Positions 42,255 through 53,447 are shown, counted from the stretch's first letter. The stretch: DNA of 64,000 nucleotides from Halictus rubicundus (GCF_050948215.1 NW_027488622.1:628501-692500); one strand, 5' to 3'. The notes: generated from the letters alone by a model not told the origin. Translations and numbers: made by a program.

Positions 42255-42955
42255 GAAACAAAATAGTTAGTACAGATACTGTATAACACACATAATCGTC
42301 CTCTTACCCAAACTAATCACAATCATAGCCGAGTGAATTAATGTCTTCTTTGATTTATACAAACATGAGATGAAACTGTACTCTCGCATACTTGCTCCAT
42401 CAGAGTAAAACAGTCAGAACAGCAGGACTTCATAATCTAATATTTTGACGGTTGCGTCAGACCTCAGACATTATAGGAAAATTACAGCACTGTATCCCGT
42501 TAGGAACCAGTATAAAACCAATAAAATAAATATGTTTAAATAAAATTCACAGTTAGTAAAGTCGCGCCAAATATATATGTTACGATTAATGTGTCTAAAG
42601 TAGGTATTAGGGTGGCTCTTATTTTCGATTTTTGAATTTTGTTTATCCCTCCCTCCCGCCCCCAGGAGTGTTCCAATTAATAAAAAAAAAATGTGCAAAG
42701 TTTGAGCAGCCGCGGATAACGGGGAAATGTGTTCCTGGTCCCTTAAACATTAAAATGATTAATTAAATGCTCATAAAATTGTTTTTCTCGAATATTTCAA
42801 CAAAATAAGTTTAACAAAACTTGTATATCTGGACAGGCTGCGACTTTTACGTCGTATTCTTTTTGGTAATTGTGCATAAAAGGTTCCTTCTCACCGATTT
42901 TGATAAAATTTAAATACGTTGTAAAACTGAACATTCTCAACAACTGTTTCCTATA
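42255..42955. other. AT-rich noncoding DNA between Gypsy-2 and Gypsy-3
   Basis: No gene recognised. The last 70 bases (gtaaaactgaacattctcaac) resemble 22530-22560, so part of it is a dispersed repeat. Confidence 0.5.
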
Positions 42956-42959
42956 CATA

Positions 42960-43585
42960 TGTGGGTAGGGTCTATTTATCATTAACTAAACTTTGCTGGC
43001 GAACTTACTTTAATGTCTATATGTACATGTAGTGTTCGCGACTGTACAATTTACGCGAGGTATCTTCGGACAACGCTCGACGACTGTCTACAAAATACGA
43101 CGTGTGTCTCGCGACGACTTCTGACTGACTCTTCGGAAGTCCTGTACAACTTAATTCTAACGCCTTCGTTTGCCCTGGTAAAAATCCTAAACAACCCTGA
43201 TTGGCTAACCCACGCTTTGGGTCCTTCCAATCAGAGCTGTTCTTTTTCTTCGTCTCACCCCCGTTCCTTCCGCCCTTGGCGTGTTTGTTTTCGGAACGGC
43301 GAGGTGATCGGAGAAGATGATGGGACTTTCCTCCGGGCCACCCATGCTTGACCCAAGTGTCGATAGACCGTTGGGTCCGCTTCAAGTGCCCTTCAGTTCG
43401 TCTCTTAATTTATGACGGTCTCAGTTTGCTATTGAGGACTTTGGGACAAAACTCTAATAAACATACTTCGACTAGGTCTGGAAAATGTCCACTCAAAAAT
43501 AGCTTCGTCGAACGAGAGTCGTAAATTGCGTTGGCCGTTTGCACGAAAGAAAGACTCTTTTGTGTGCGTGCGACCGGACGCTACA
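42960..43585 (-). repeat. Gypsy-3 3' LTR
   Basis: 626 bp, preceded by CATA. Short frames inside are shared by both LTRs and are not genes. Confidence 0.93.
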
Positions 43586-43698
43586 TCACCCCCTTGCCAG
43601 TGCAAACGTTACCTAATTCTACTTATCCTACATAAACTAACTTACGTTTAGACCTAAAACTACTATATACAAAAACTTATCTCGACTATTTACAAGCG

Positions 43699-46600
43699 TT
43701 AGAATCCGACCTGTAAGCGGTCGGGGAAACATACTCGCCTACCCGAACGAGTATGTACAGATTCTCGCGTATCAGCTTGTGGTTTATCTGGAACTTTGAC
43801 ATGATTCTGGTCGCGTTTCTCGTCTATGTCGTTATTTAATATATAGGCGGGTTTGAGCCTGTCAATTGAGACGGTAGTCTCTTTGCCTCGAACCCGCACT
43901 ACGAAAGTTTTCTTGTTTCGACATACGACTGGGAATGGACCGTCATAAGGATTTTGTAGAGGAGTTCGCACCGCGTCTGTTCTAATAAAGACGTGCGATG
44001 TCGTCTCTAAGTCCTTAAATACAAAAATCCTCCTCTGTCCGTGACGTGATCCGTTCACCGGTCGTATGTCTCTAAAATGCTCGCGGAGCTGGCGTACTAA
44101 TTCCGCCGGATCGGATACTCCGATCGGCTCGTCGCTGAATATCTCCGCTGGCAAGCGTATGTTTTCGCCGTAAACTAACTCGGCCGCGGATGACTTAAGG
44201 TCGTCGCGGTGCGCGGCGCGGATACCCAGCAGAACGGCAGGCAACGCATCGGTCCACCGATCGTCGGCGCGACACTTTATCGCGGCCTTCAACTGTCGGT
44301 GGAAGCGTTCCACTAGACCGTTTGCTGCGGGGTGGTAAGCGGTAGTCCTCAGGTGCGAGCACCCAAGCAATGCATTCAATTGCTTGAAAAGATGGGACTC
44401 GAATTGCCGGCCCTGATCGGTGGTAATTCTCGCCGGTGTCCCAAAACGTGCTATCCACCCCGAAACAAAGGCGCGCGCCACAGTTTCGGCCTCGATATTC
44501 TCGAGTGGGAAGGCTTCTGGCCAACGCGTAAACCTATCGACGCAGGTAAGGCAGTATTTATTGCCCCTGGACACAGGTAGTGGTCCTACCAGGTCGAGGT
44601 GCACGTGCTCGAACCTGCTCGACGGCGGCGCGAAGGTGCCCACCTCGCTCGAGACGTGTCGACCGACTTTTGCTCGTTGACAAGCGAGACAATTCCGACA
44701 CCAATCTCGACAATCCTTCTCCATTGACGGCCAAACAAAACGCTGTTTTACCAGACGGACTGTCGCCTTCGCTCCCGGGTGCGACAATCCGTGTACGGCG
44801 TCAAAAACTTGACGTCGGAAGGAGGGTGTTACGTACGGACGCAGGTTCCCGGTGGACACGTCACAATAAACGGGTGCATCGTTGTTGATCATGCGTATCA
44901 GTTTTAAGTCTAACGAGGTATCAGATGCATTCAAGAAACCTTGTAACTGTACGTCTCGCTTTTGCGAGTCCGCTAATTCTGCGTAATTCAGCGGCGCGGT
45001 TACCGTTTCAATTCGCGAAAGTGCATCTGCGACCTCGTTATCCTTCCCGCTGACGTGCCGTATGTCCGTCGTAAACTGTCCAATCAGATCGAGATATCGG
45101 AACTGTCTCGGTGTACTTTTATCCGGTTTCTGTTTAAACGCGAACACTATTGGCTTGTGATCCGTGTATATCGTAAAATCGCGACCCTCTACCGCGTGAC
45201 GGAAATGTCGAATCGCGGTATAAACGGCGAGCAATTCGCGATCGTACGCGCTATATTTCCGCTGTGCCGGCGACAAGGCTTTCGTGCAAAAAGCTAGCGG
45301 TTGCCACGAACCGCCTTGTCGTTGCTGTAAGGTAGCGCCTAACGCGAAATCGGATGCGTCTACCATGATCGCGAGTCGCGAATCGTCCGACGGATGAGCC
45401 AATAATGCTGCGTTCGCCAAGGCAGTCTTAAGCCCTTCTAGGGCAGACTCCGCTTCGCTCGTCCACTGGACGGGAGCATTGCTCTTCAGTTTGCTTCCCC
45501 GCAACAGCTGGTTAAGCGGAGCCTGCAATGAAGCCGCGCCGGGTATAAATCTACGGTAAAAATTTACCATACCCAAGAACCCCCGCAGTTGCTTAACCGT
45601 TGTGGGTTTTGGGTACTCCTGAATAGCTTTGACCTTCTCGGCCAGTGGTCTGGTACCCTCGGCGCTGACCTCATAACCTAGAAACTTTACCCGCGATTCC
45701 GCGAACACGCACTTGCTCGGATTGATTACCACGCCATACTCTTGAAGATGTGAGAAAAGCGCGTGCAGGTGATTTCTGTGCTCCGCCTCACAACTCGACG
45801 CCACTAAAATGTCGTCGAGATATGCGTAACAGAAATCAAGTCCCCTTATCACGGTATCTATAAACCGCTGGAACGTCTTCGCAGCGTTTCTCAAACCGAA
45901 GGGCATGACTAAGTATTCGAACAATCCGAACGGCGTCGTTATCGCGGTTTTCGGGATGTCATCCGGATGGACTGGAATTTGGTGGTAAGCTCTTACCAAA
46001 TCTATAGTCAAAAAAATTTTCCTTCCGGATAACATCCTCGAAAAATCCTCAATATGAGGAATCGGGTAACGGTCGGGGACTGTGCGAGCATTGAGCAATC
46101 TGTAATCTCCGCAAGGTCTCCATCCGTTGCCCTTCTTCGCCACCATGTGAAGGGCTGAAGCCCACTGGCTCTTAGAAGGACGGATGTAGCCGAGATTTAA
46201 CAGATCCTCAAATTCTGCCTTGGCGCTCTTAAACAGTTCCGGTGATAACCGGCGCGGTTTGCTAAAAATCGGGGGACCGGGTGTCGTAATTATGTGGTGT
46301 ACCACGTCATGCGCTACTTGCCGTTCGCTGCGTATGTTGGGGCGCCAAAGGGTTGAGAATTCCGCCAGGAGGTCTTGATACCGCGAGTCTCCAACGATCG
46401 CCTTGACCGACGGCATATCCACCGCGGCGATCCTCCCCGTTGTCGCCAAGGTTGTGGTCTCGTCCAGGAGTCGTCTGCCTTTGAGGTCCACCAGTAGTCC
46501 GTAGTGGGAAAGAAAATCGGCTCCGATGATGGGCTTCGACACGTCTGCGATGACGAATCTCCAGGTGAAGGTTCGTCGAAGACCCAGATCGAGGTTCGCC

Positions 46601-46848
46601 GGCTTCAATCCGTACGTGTTTATCACGGACCCGTTGGCAGCAGACAGCTCGTATTTCTCCTTGGACAGCCGACCCCTTATGTAAGCTCGAGGGTACACGC
46701 AGAGGTCCGATCCGGTGTCAATGAGATACTCCTCATTGCGTGTCCGCTCTAGCACGAAAAGGCGGCAGGTACGTGGGCCATCACTGACTGCCGCGTTCAG
46801 TGGAGGGCACTCGCGTTTCCCGAATGGAACGAGCACGGTGGGCGACAC
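43699..46848 (-). CDS. pol: Gypsy-3 pol: protease, reverse transcriptase, RNase H, integrase
   Basis: 1049 codons are open on the minus strand, a normal length. Protease active site YLIDTGSDLCVYP near residue 41-53. Reverse transcriptase includes LTIDLVRAYHQIP and the catalytic YLDD near 340. RNase H has MVDASDFALGATL near 495 and YDRELLAVY. Integrase has the His/Cys site (HGLSHPGAK near 684, CLACQRAK near 718), Asp in HLDLVG (about 752), Asp in TTDQGRQF (about 810) and Glu in LVERFHR (about 846). The C-terminal tail is basic and ends LQVGF. Every catalytic residue I can check is present. The frame overlaps gag by 52 bp in a different frame, so a ribosomal frameshift is the likely means of expression. 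There is no env-like gene. Confidence 0.95.
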   Translation of the reverse strand: MSPTVLVPFGKRECPPLNAAVSDGPRTCRLFVLERTRNEEYLIDTGSDLCVYPRAYIRGRLSKEKYELSAANGSVINTYGLKPANLDLGLRRTFTWRFVIADVSKPIIGADFLSHYGLLVDLKGRRLLDETTTLATTGRIAAVDMPSVKAIVGDSRYQDLLAEFSTLWRPNIRSERQVAHDVVHHIITTPGPPIFSKPRRLSPELFKSAKAEFEDLLNLGYIRPSKSQWASALHMVAKKGNGWRPCGDYRLLNARTVPDRYPIPHIEDFSRMLSGRKIFLTIDLVRAYHQIPVHPDDIPKTAITTPFGLFEYLVMPFGLRNAAKTFQRFIDTVIRGLDFCYAYLDDILVASSCEAEHRNHLHALFSHLQEYGVVINPSKCVFAESRVKFLGYEVSAEGTRPLAEKVKAIQEYPKPTTVKQLRGFLGMVNFYRRFIPGAASLQAPLNQLLRGSKLKSNAPVQWTSEAESALEGLKTALANAALLAHPSDDSRLAIMVDASDFALGATLQQRQGGSWQPLAFCTKALSPAQRKYSAYDRELLAVYTAIRHFRHAVEGRDFTIYTDHKPIVFAFKQKPDKSTPRQFRYLDLIGQFTTDIRHVSGKDNEVADALSRIETVTAPLNYAELADSQKRDVQLQGFLNASDTSLDLKLIRMINNDAPVYCDVSTGNLRPYVTPSFRRQVFDAVHGLSHPGAKATVRLVKQRFVWPSMEKDCRDWCRNCLACQRAKVGRHVSSEVGTFAPPSSRFEHVHLDLVGPLPVSRGNKYCLTCVDRFTRWPEAFPLENIEAETVARAFVSGWIARFGTPARITTDQGRQFESHLFKQLNALLGCSHLRTTAYHPAANGLVERFHRQLKAAIKCRADDRWTDALPAVLLGIRAAHRDDLKSSAAELVYGENIRLPAEIFSDEPIGVSDPAELVRQLREHFRDIRPVNGSRHGQRRIFVFKDLETTSHVFIRTDAVRTPLQNPYDGPFPVVCRNKKTFVVRVRGKETTVSIDRLKPAYILNNDIDEKRDQNHVKVPDKPQADTRESVHTRSGRRVCFPDRLQVGF

Positions 46849-47603
46849 TTCGTCGACCGCGTACCGAACACCTGGTGGTACCAGCAGTGCTCTTTGTTCC
46901 TAGGCGATGTGCTTCGCCGTCGCCTTCCGGACTTCGAGCGACCACGGTATTTGGATCCGCCTTGCCTCCGGGGAGAACGCGACCGGCTGAGTTCGGCTAC
47001 GCTCAGCTCTAATTTTTCCAGTCTGTCCAGCAGAATTTCCGTGAGGTCCTTCTTGGTTGTCGCGATGCTGGCCACCTGACTCTGCGCGGCCCCCTCCTGG
47101 ATGTGGTCCGCGATCTCGGCGAGCTTTGCGAGCGGTAGGTCCGTTTGGGCGTTGACAACGGCCCTGGTCATCGCGGGCAACCTGCTGGCCCAAAGCGTCC
47201 TCAGGAAGTCGTCGGACACTGTCTTCCCGGCGAGGTTCTGCATGTGGCGCAGGAACTGCGATGGAGAACGGTCGCCGATCTCCTCCTTCTCCAAGAGCTG
47301 CAAAATCCTCTTGCATTGCGAGGAGGATAGGCGCTGGATGAGCTCCCGCTTCAGCGTCTCGTATTTGTCCGCTGCTGGAGGTGTCGCAAAAATGTCCTGC
47401 ACCTCCAACGCGTATTTAGGTTCTAACTGCGACATCACGTAGTAGAACTTAGTCGCGTCTACCGTGACGCCGTTCAGTGCGAACTGCGCCTCTATCTGGT
47501 GGAACCAGACGGCTGGCTGTTCCGGCCAAAACGGCGGCACACGAATACCGACGCGGCATACTTCCGGCATCGCACTGTTGTTATTCGCGTTGTCAGGATT
47601 CAT
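46797..47603 (-). CDS. gag: Gypsy-3 gag
   Basis: 268 codons from the ATG at 47601-47603 (MNPDNANN), the first one about 125 bp after the primer-binding site. Near residue 20 it has VPPFWPEQPAVWFHQIEAQF, the same conserved block as in Gypsy-1 and Gypsy-4 gag. A helical capsid-like region follows, then an Arg/Ser-rich stretch (SRSRSPRRQGG, about 205-230) and the Cys/His cluster HCWYHQVFGTRSTKCRPPC near the end. It forms the particle shell and binds RNA. The frame is intact and overlaps pol at its 3' end. Confidence 0.92.
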   Translation of the reverse strand: MNPDNANNNSAMPEVCRVGIRVPPFWPEQPAVWFHQIEAQFALNGVTVDATKFYYVMSQLEPKYALEVQDIFATPPAADKYETLKRELIQRLSSSQCKRILQLLEKEEIGDRSPSQFLRHMQNLAGKTVSDDFLRTLWASRLPAMTRAVVNAQTDLPLAKLAEIADHIQEGAAQSQVASIATTKKDLTEILLDRLEKLELSVAELSRSRSPRRQGGSKYRGRSKSGRRRRSTSPRNKEHCWYHQVFGTRSTKCRPPCSFHSGNASALH

Positions 47604-47729
47604 ATCGAATGTCTATCGGCACGTTGTGTCCAAAGAAAATAAAAAACTATATTACACTACTAACTAAAAAATTGTCCGCGAACACTATGTCTAATTCGCA
47701 CAGCACAAGGATCACGTCGGGGTCACCAA

Positions 47730-48355
47730 TGTGGGTAGGGTCTATTTATCATTAACTAAACTTTGCTGGCGAACTTACTTTAATGTCTATATGTACACGT
47801 AGTGTTCGCGACTGTACAATTTACGCGAGGTGTCTTCGGACAACGCTCGACGACTGTCTACAAAATACGACCTGTGTCTCGCGACGACTTCTGACTGACT
47901 CTTCGAAAGTCCTGTACAACTTAATTCTAACGCCTTCGTTTGCCCTGGTAAAAATCCTAAACAACCCTGATTGGCTAACCCACGCTTTGGGTCCTTCCAA
48001 TCAGAGCTGTTCTTTTTCTTCGTCTCACCCCCGTTCCTTCCGCCCTTGGCGTGTTTGTTTTCGGAACGGCGAGGTGATCGGAGAAGATGATGGGACTTTC
48101 CTCCGGGCCACCCATGCTTGACCCAAGTGTCGATAGACCGTTGGGTCCGCTTCAAGTGCCCTTCAGTTCGTCTCTTAATTTATGACGGTCTCAGTTTGCT
48201 ATTGAAGACTTTGGGACAAAACTCTAATAAACATACTTCGACTAGGTCTGGAAAATGTCCACTCAAAAATAGCTTCGTCGAACGAGAGTCGTAAATTGCG
48301 TTGGCCGTTTGCACGAAAGAAAGACTCTTTTGTGTGCGTGCGACCGGACGCTACA
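47730..48355 (-). repeat. Gypsy-3 5' LTR
   Basis: 626 bp, followed by CATA. Its left edge abuts the primer-binding site. Confidence 0.93.
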
Positions 48356-48359
48356 CATA

Positions 48360-49203
48360 TAACCGTAACTATACATATAACAATTCTGCATACACATACG
48401 TGTACGTCCGAGGCGTGCGTATGCGTCAGCATGGTGCGACCGCTCATCAATTGTTTCTACAGATACAGTGAATATCTGCTGTAAGTCCCTACAAGCCTCG
48501 CGTTTTCTGTTCCCTGGAACTATCCGCACCACCGCGAGGTATATCCCGTGAGGGGCCATGACGCTCGAGAGCCGCTGCCGCCGAGGAGTGTAACATAACA
48601 CGGTCGAGTATATCGGTGTGAAACCAGAAGACCACTACTAATCCAATAACACAACTTCTTTACTTTTCATTATTTTTTTTAGAGGTCATTTACCAACATA
48701 TTCGTGGCATTTTTTTAATGAAAATGATACCAAATTAGATATACCCAGTTAGCCAAATGCCGTTTCAAGCAAGTGGAATGTGTGCTCCACACATTGCGAG
48801 CAAAACATTTATGCATTTGGTACCAAACCCTGCTTGAAGCAGAATTTGGTCCTTATTTGGTATGATTTGGTCACCAAAGTTTGTCGACAAATTCCTAGTC
48901 ACATGCGGAAACAGATGGATTGCAAACTCAATGAAAAGTCTCCAGCTAAAATTGTATGCGAAATTGTAGCCAAACTTTGGTTTCGATCAGCCTTCGTTAT
49001 AGAGGGCAGGTCCGTCGCACTAAGAACGGACGTAACCTTGTTCTAACAGTAAATATCGGGAAAAATTTAAGTAAATCTTCCTGTAAGGTGGAAAAAGGTA
49101 TTTTATTTAAGTTTCGATGCATAATAAAGATAAAGTGATGCGTAAACATCACAATGTGCTGTGAAAGACAAAGCGCCGTGTTGTGGAAGGCGAAGAACGT
49201 ACG

Positions 49204-49237
<34 letters not shown>

Positions 49238-49715
49238 CGAGAGTGTGCAAGAGAGAGAGAAAAGATCGCGAGAAGTGTGTCTGCGAGAGGAAGTGGATTC
49301 GAAGAAGACGATTGAAAGAAGGATATGGAAAGGGATGACGGAATATTTTTAATGTGTGTAAAGAAATGACATTTCTTTAATTCAAATTTTACCGCAGTTC
49401 GCGCGTTGTAGAGCATAGGGACGGGTGGAAAGAGATAGAGGAGAGAGATGGAAGACTACGCGATAGAGCACGTGTTCATAAAGTAGGAGAGTTAGAAAAG
49501 TGTAAATAAAGAAGTCAGATATAGAATAAACTTTAATTGTCGTTTCTTTGTTTACAGGTAAGATTGTACATAGTGTAGATAATTGTTGTATCCTAGCATA
49601 ATAAATAAAGGATAAAACTTTGTTTACAGGGAAACAAATTCTAGTTTATTGTGAAAATCCTGTTCAATAGATAATTGTCTTATAAAACGAAAATTTGTTA
49701 GTTAAATAAAGGAAA
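48360..49715. other. Noncoding DNA with a (GA)n tract
   Basis: A GA-rich microsatellite lies at about 49207-49262. Bases 48612-48680 repeat the atcggtgtgaaac block of 10325. Two nearby ctttgtttacag motifs (about 49546-49558 and 49618-49630) precede the gag gene and look like 3' splice sites. No other feature recognised. Confidence 0.5.
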
Positions 49716-50611
49716 ATGGACAGGCTCCCATTCGAATTTGCCGTAGTAGCATCAAGTGACAATAAAACAAATGTATTAGCCATAACCTCTATAACTACAG
49801 AGGAGGGAAAGTGCTTTGCAATGCCAGAAGAATATAGAACAATAAACAACCATAAGGAAATTATGAAGACAACTAACTATGCTAAAATAAAAAATAGCTT
49901 AAAAAGAAGACATCAGACCAGAAAAATATGGATAAAATTAGAAGGAGAACTAAAAAATACATACGTAGATGAAGAGGAAAACATACAATTCTGTGATCAA
50001 TATTTAGAAGAGATAGTTATAGAGCAACCTGCAGGGGGAAAAGACAACCTACAACAAATCCTGGAAAAATTAATAGAAACCACAGAAAAAAAGACGGTCA
50101 ACAAAACTTAAAAAATATTGCAGAGAAATATTATAGAAAAATTCACAAGCAAGTACCCAAATGCAAAGCAATGGATGGAAAATCTTGAAAAAGAATGTAC
50201 ACGATTTAATATAACAAAAGATGAAACAAAGATAGAGGTACTAAGATTATTTTTAGAGAAATCCTGTTTCGATTGGTACAGCTCGATGGCCACGAAATTG
50301 TCAGTGAATTCTGAATGGAAAGAGTGGAAAGGAAAATTCTTAGAAACATTTGCGAACAGAGGATGGAATATGGTCACATATGCTTTTGCATTCAGATATA
50401 AAGAAGGATCATTACTTTATTATGCAATGAAAAAAGAGAAACTTATATTAGATATAAACAAATCTATAGACCCCAAAACATTGATTGATCTCATTGCAAC
50501 AGGTCTACCCGAATTTATCTTAAATAAAATAGACAGAGATGAACTCAACGATACCACAGATCTGTTCCACGAAATTAGAAAATACGAAGGTATGATATAC
50601 AAAAGAAACTG
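49716..50611 (+). pseudogene. gag: Retrotransposon gag-like gene with one stop, cut by an LTR
   Basis: One frame runs from ATG 49716 (MDRLPFEFAVV) to 50611, broken only by TAA at 50109-50111. The second half has a clear gag pattern: KQWMENLEKECTRFN, LEKSCFDWYSSM, WKEWKGKFLETFANRGW, LLYYAMKKEKLIL and LIDLIATGLPEFILN. The first half (Lys/Glu-rich, with YAKIKNSLKRRHQTRKIW) is probably the N-terminal matrix-like region. AT-rich codon use differs from the other gag genes in the window. At 50612 the frame enters a family f LTR, so the remaining gag and all of pol are absent. The exact element family is uncertain; it is not the PPFW gag group of Gypsy-1, -3 and -4. Confidence 0.78.
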
Positions 50612-50720
50612 TAACGCGACGAGGAACAATAAAGCGTCAAGACCCCTCGTCACCCCCCCCCCCTATGTAACAGAAGAATTGCGCCGAGGCAGCGTGGTCG
50701 GCGGTTTAGGGTCTCTTCAT
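50612..50720 (+). mobile_element. LTR fragment, family f
   Basis: It begins TGTAACGCGACGAGGAACAA as at 13116 and carries a 30-bp insertion with an 11-C run (50653-50663). Similarity is lost after about 50710. Bases 50720-50870 hold no recognised feature. Confidence 0.75.
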
Positions 50721-52276
50721 ACTTGCCGGGACCGGAGGGTTTTACGTACGGACTATAGGTCCAAATGCCGTGTTGCCGATATTCTGTCGAAGCTCGGGCG
50801 CCTTCGTTCCGGCCATTGGACTATTCCCAGAGACCGCCGTTGTCCGGCGGCTTATCATTACCAGATGGCCTTTCGAGACCGCGTTGACAGTACCCTGCTG
50901 TGCTTGGCACAAAAAAAAAAGGTTTCTCGGGGCTCTACAGCTCCTTAGGTAAACTATCGGTATCTCTCCTCTAGAACATTATGGAAATAGGAATCGTTCC
51001 TGCCTCTTCGTGAAACAGCATCACACATCCTTATATATTAACGTAAATTATACATATATTGTAAAAACGAGAATAGTTGTTTTTTTTTATAGGAAGTATT
51101 CACGTTAGGAAGGGGATCATGCCTTGTGAATTCGATCATTTTTGGGGGACTATGTCTCGACTTTTGATGACATTGAAATGTGTTGTGGTCCAAGTGAAAC
51201 TGGAAGAAATCCGAAACAATACACCCAAAAGTGTCCGATATCGTGTGTAATGACTCAATCACATGATAACTTGTAGAATAAGAAGAATTAATTCCACATA
51301 CATTGCATCGTTTTGTCTTACGACACGAAAAAATGTATATGGAAAACTTCTGAATTCTTGTCCATAATGACCTCAAAATGATTAGATGGAAGGTTCCCTG
51401 GCAGAAATGCGATGGCGTATCTACATCTTCTCCAATGAGACGAGACAGTAGACGCAAACATAGGCGCTCGAGTGCGACAGAGTTGAAGTTACCCTTACAA
51501 GACAATTAGCAAAGGACGCACGCTGGGTGCTTCACTGCCTCGGTCTCGTTGGACAGAGCATAGGTACGAATGCGCGGGCGATTGGATCAGAGTCCAAGGG
51601 ACAGGCCTCGTTTCACACGTACTTTCGGCTACAGTCGATATATTGGCTACTGCGGTCACATATACTATGTAGCGTGTGACGTCGAAGCCAAGATACTGGG
51701 TCTGCGGGCGCGGCGGAGATGAGCATAGACAGACCTAACGATAGACTCCCCAAAAATGGTGGCACTGAAAAAATGGCGAAATTAAAATGGTTTTTTTTTG
51801 GTTGCGTCGTAAGACCTTACGTACGACGCGACAAGCACGCGACCAAGGCCAGGTTTAAAAATCCCTATCGACGACCTACCGACCATGGACGTCATAAATC
51901 AAAAATCCTTCCGATTGTACCCCCCACTTTCGTAATTTTTAAGCCAGCCGAATGCAGCACATGCGGAACCTTGTACACCGTTAGCGTACTAAGATTTACA
52001 ACCGTAGATGCTTGCGAACCAAATATTATACGTATATTTCCACTTTTCCAATTTTCCACTATTTCCACCAGCTTTCGAACACACCTTGCAACCAATGAAT
52101 TCTAATCATTTTAAACTTGTTCTCCGGAGTTTTGACTTATAATCACTTATAAAATATAAGATATAATTTAACTATGCTGTTTGAAACCTTTCGGATTTTG
52201 CCAGGATTGGAAAAATCTCCGATTGATTTAAGAAGGCTGGTAGGAATCGACGAAACAAGGGGATCGAAATCGATGG

Positions 52277-52910
52277 GTCGGTGGCTGGAGCACTGGCAAC
52301 GGAAGGGAACGAGTGGACGTTCATCCCTCCATATTCACCTCATATGGGAGGTTTGTGGGAGGCAGCTGTGAAGTCCATGAAGATTCACCTCAGGAAAACC
52401 ATCGGGGAGGCCACCTTGACGTATGAGGAGATGGCAACACTACTCTGTCGCATAGAAGCGTGCTTGAACTCACGCCCGTTGACGCCGCTCCCCGACGAAC
52501 CTCGTGACCTAGAACCGTTAACTCCAGGACACTTTCTAGTCGGAGATCGGATACTTTCACCCCCCGAACCACCCGCGGAACACTGCACTGTACCACTTAC
52601 CTCACGGTGGAAACTAATCCATAGCATGCACTCACATTTTTGGCATAGGTGGAGTCGTGAGGTCATGCACCAACTACAACCACGGACCAAGTGGCAGAGA
52701 AGCCGAGAAAACCTTCGCCCGGGCAGAATCGTGCTCGTCAAGAACGACTCCACACCGCCGACCCGCTGGCCGCTGGCTAAGGTGGAGAGCCTCCACCCGG
52801 GTCCCGATGGCCTAGTTCGCGTGGTCACACTAAGACGGGGAGCACACACTTTCGACCGAGCCATTACGAAGCTGGTGCCACTTCCCGCCCAGCAGGAATC
52901 GGACGGCTAA
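52277..52910 (+). pseudogene. pol: BEL/Pao integrase C-terminus with DUF5641-like tail
   Basis: The frame gives FIPPYSPHMGGLWEAAVKSM (the Glu of LWE is the last catalytic acid), EACLNSRPLTPL, PLTPGHFLVGD, WQRSRENLRPGRIVLVKND and the DUF5641-type ending RWPLAKVESLHPGPDGLVRV. It stops at 52908-52910. Integrase joins cDNA ends to target DNA; here both catalytic Asp residues are lost upstream with the rest of pol, so it is inactive. Frame and codons in the remaining part are undamaged, which suggests a fairly recent rearrangement. Confidence 0.9.
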
Positions 52911-53077
52911 CCTGCTTCACGCGACCACGTGTATTCACGGCGGGCGGCACGCTACGTCGGAAACTACGACGCAGATGAATGAAGCAGGCCAGCCACGAAC
53001 ATCAACGACCACGCCCGAGCCGCTCGAGCTCGCACTTCGAATTCGATCTCGACAAATCGACATCGAGGCGGGCGGCA

Positions 53078-53447
53078 TGTTTGAGATATTTAATCACACA
53101 TATATTTAATTACACATATATATAAACATTGTTTTAAAACTGTACATATATTCAGGACAATAAACCGACACGAACGACGCTGTTTACGTTGCGCGCCCGG
53201 CGGCCTCCCGCCTCGCCCCCCAGAACCCGCGAGTGCCACGGGTGGACCGAGCAGATCGAACACCGGGGGGGGGGGGCAAGGGGCGAGCGAGAGGTTTCGC
53301 GCGCAACGAGAACAGTCTACTTCACGTGTGAATACCGACAACAACCGAGCATCGATTTCGATCCCCTTGTTTCGTCGATTCCTACCAGCCTTCTTAAATC
53401 AATCGGAGATTTTTCCAATTCTGGCAAAATCCGAAAGGTTTCAGACA
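53078..53447 (+). repeat. BEL/Pao 3' LTR (370 bp)
   Basis: It starts TGTTTGAGATATTT right after the purine-rich GAGGCGGGCGGCA and ends TTTCAGACA. A polyadenylation signal (CAATAAACC) lies near 53157-53165. A run of 12 G lies at about 53265-53276. Confidence 0.85.

Larger units (their letters stand above)
42960..48355 (-). mobile_element. Ty3/Gypsy element 3, apparently intact
   Basis: LTRs at 42960-43585 and 47730-48355 (626 bp each, about five differences by eye, near 99% identity) start TGTGGGTAGGG and end GGACGCTACA. The target duplication is CATA (42956-42959 and 48356-48359). On the minus strand the 5' LTR is followed by TTGGTGACCCCGACGTGA, a primer-binding site, and the 3' LTR is preceded by the purine tract GCAAGGGGGTGA. 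Gag and pol frames are both open. It is the best candidate in the window for recent activity. Confidence 0.95.
52178..53447 (+). mobile_element. Rearranged BEL/Pao element with inverted LTR ends
   Basis: It starts TGTTTGAAACC and ends GGTTTCAGACA, flanked by TATGC at 52173-52177 and 53448-53452; copy A near 6045 has the uninterrupted site. Its right end is a 370-bp 3' LTR (53078-53447). Its left 99 bp (52178-52276) are the inverted copy of the last 99 bp of that LTR, with two mismatches, and are joined directly to the middle of integrase. The 5' LTR, gag, protease, reverse transcriptase and most of the integrase are missing. Confidence 0.88.

Noticed and set aside
43013..43385. Paired 112- and 122-codon frames also found at 47783-48155
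   Set aside because: They are present in both LTRs of Gypsy-3 and are LTR sequence, not genes.
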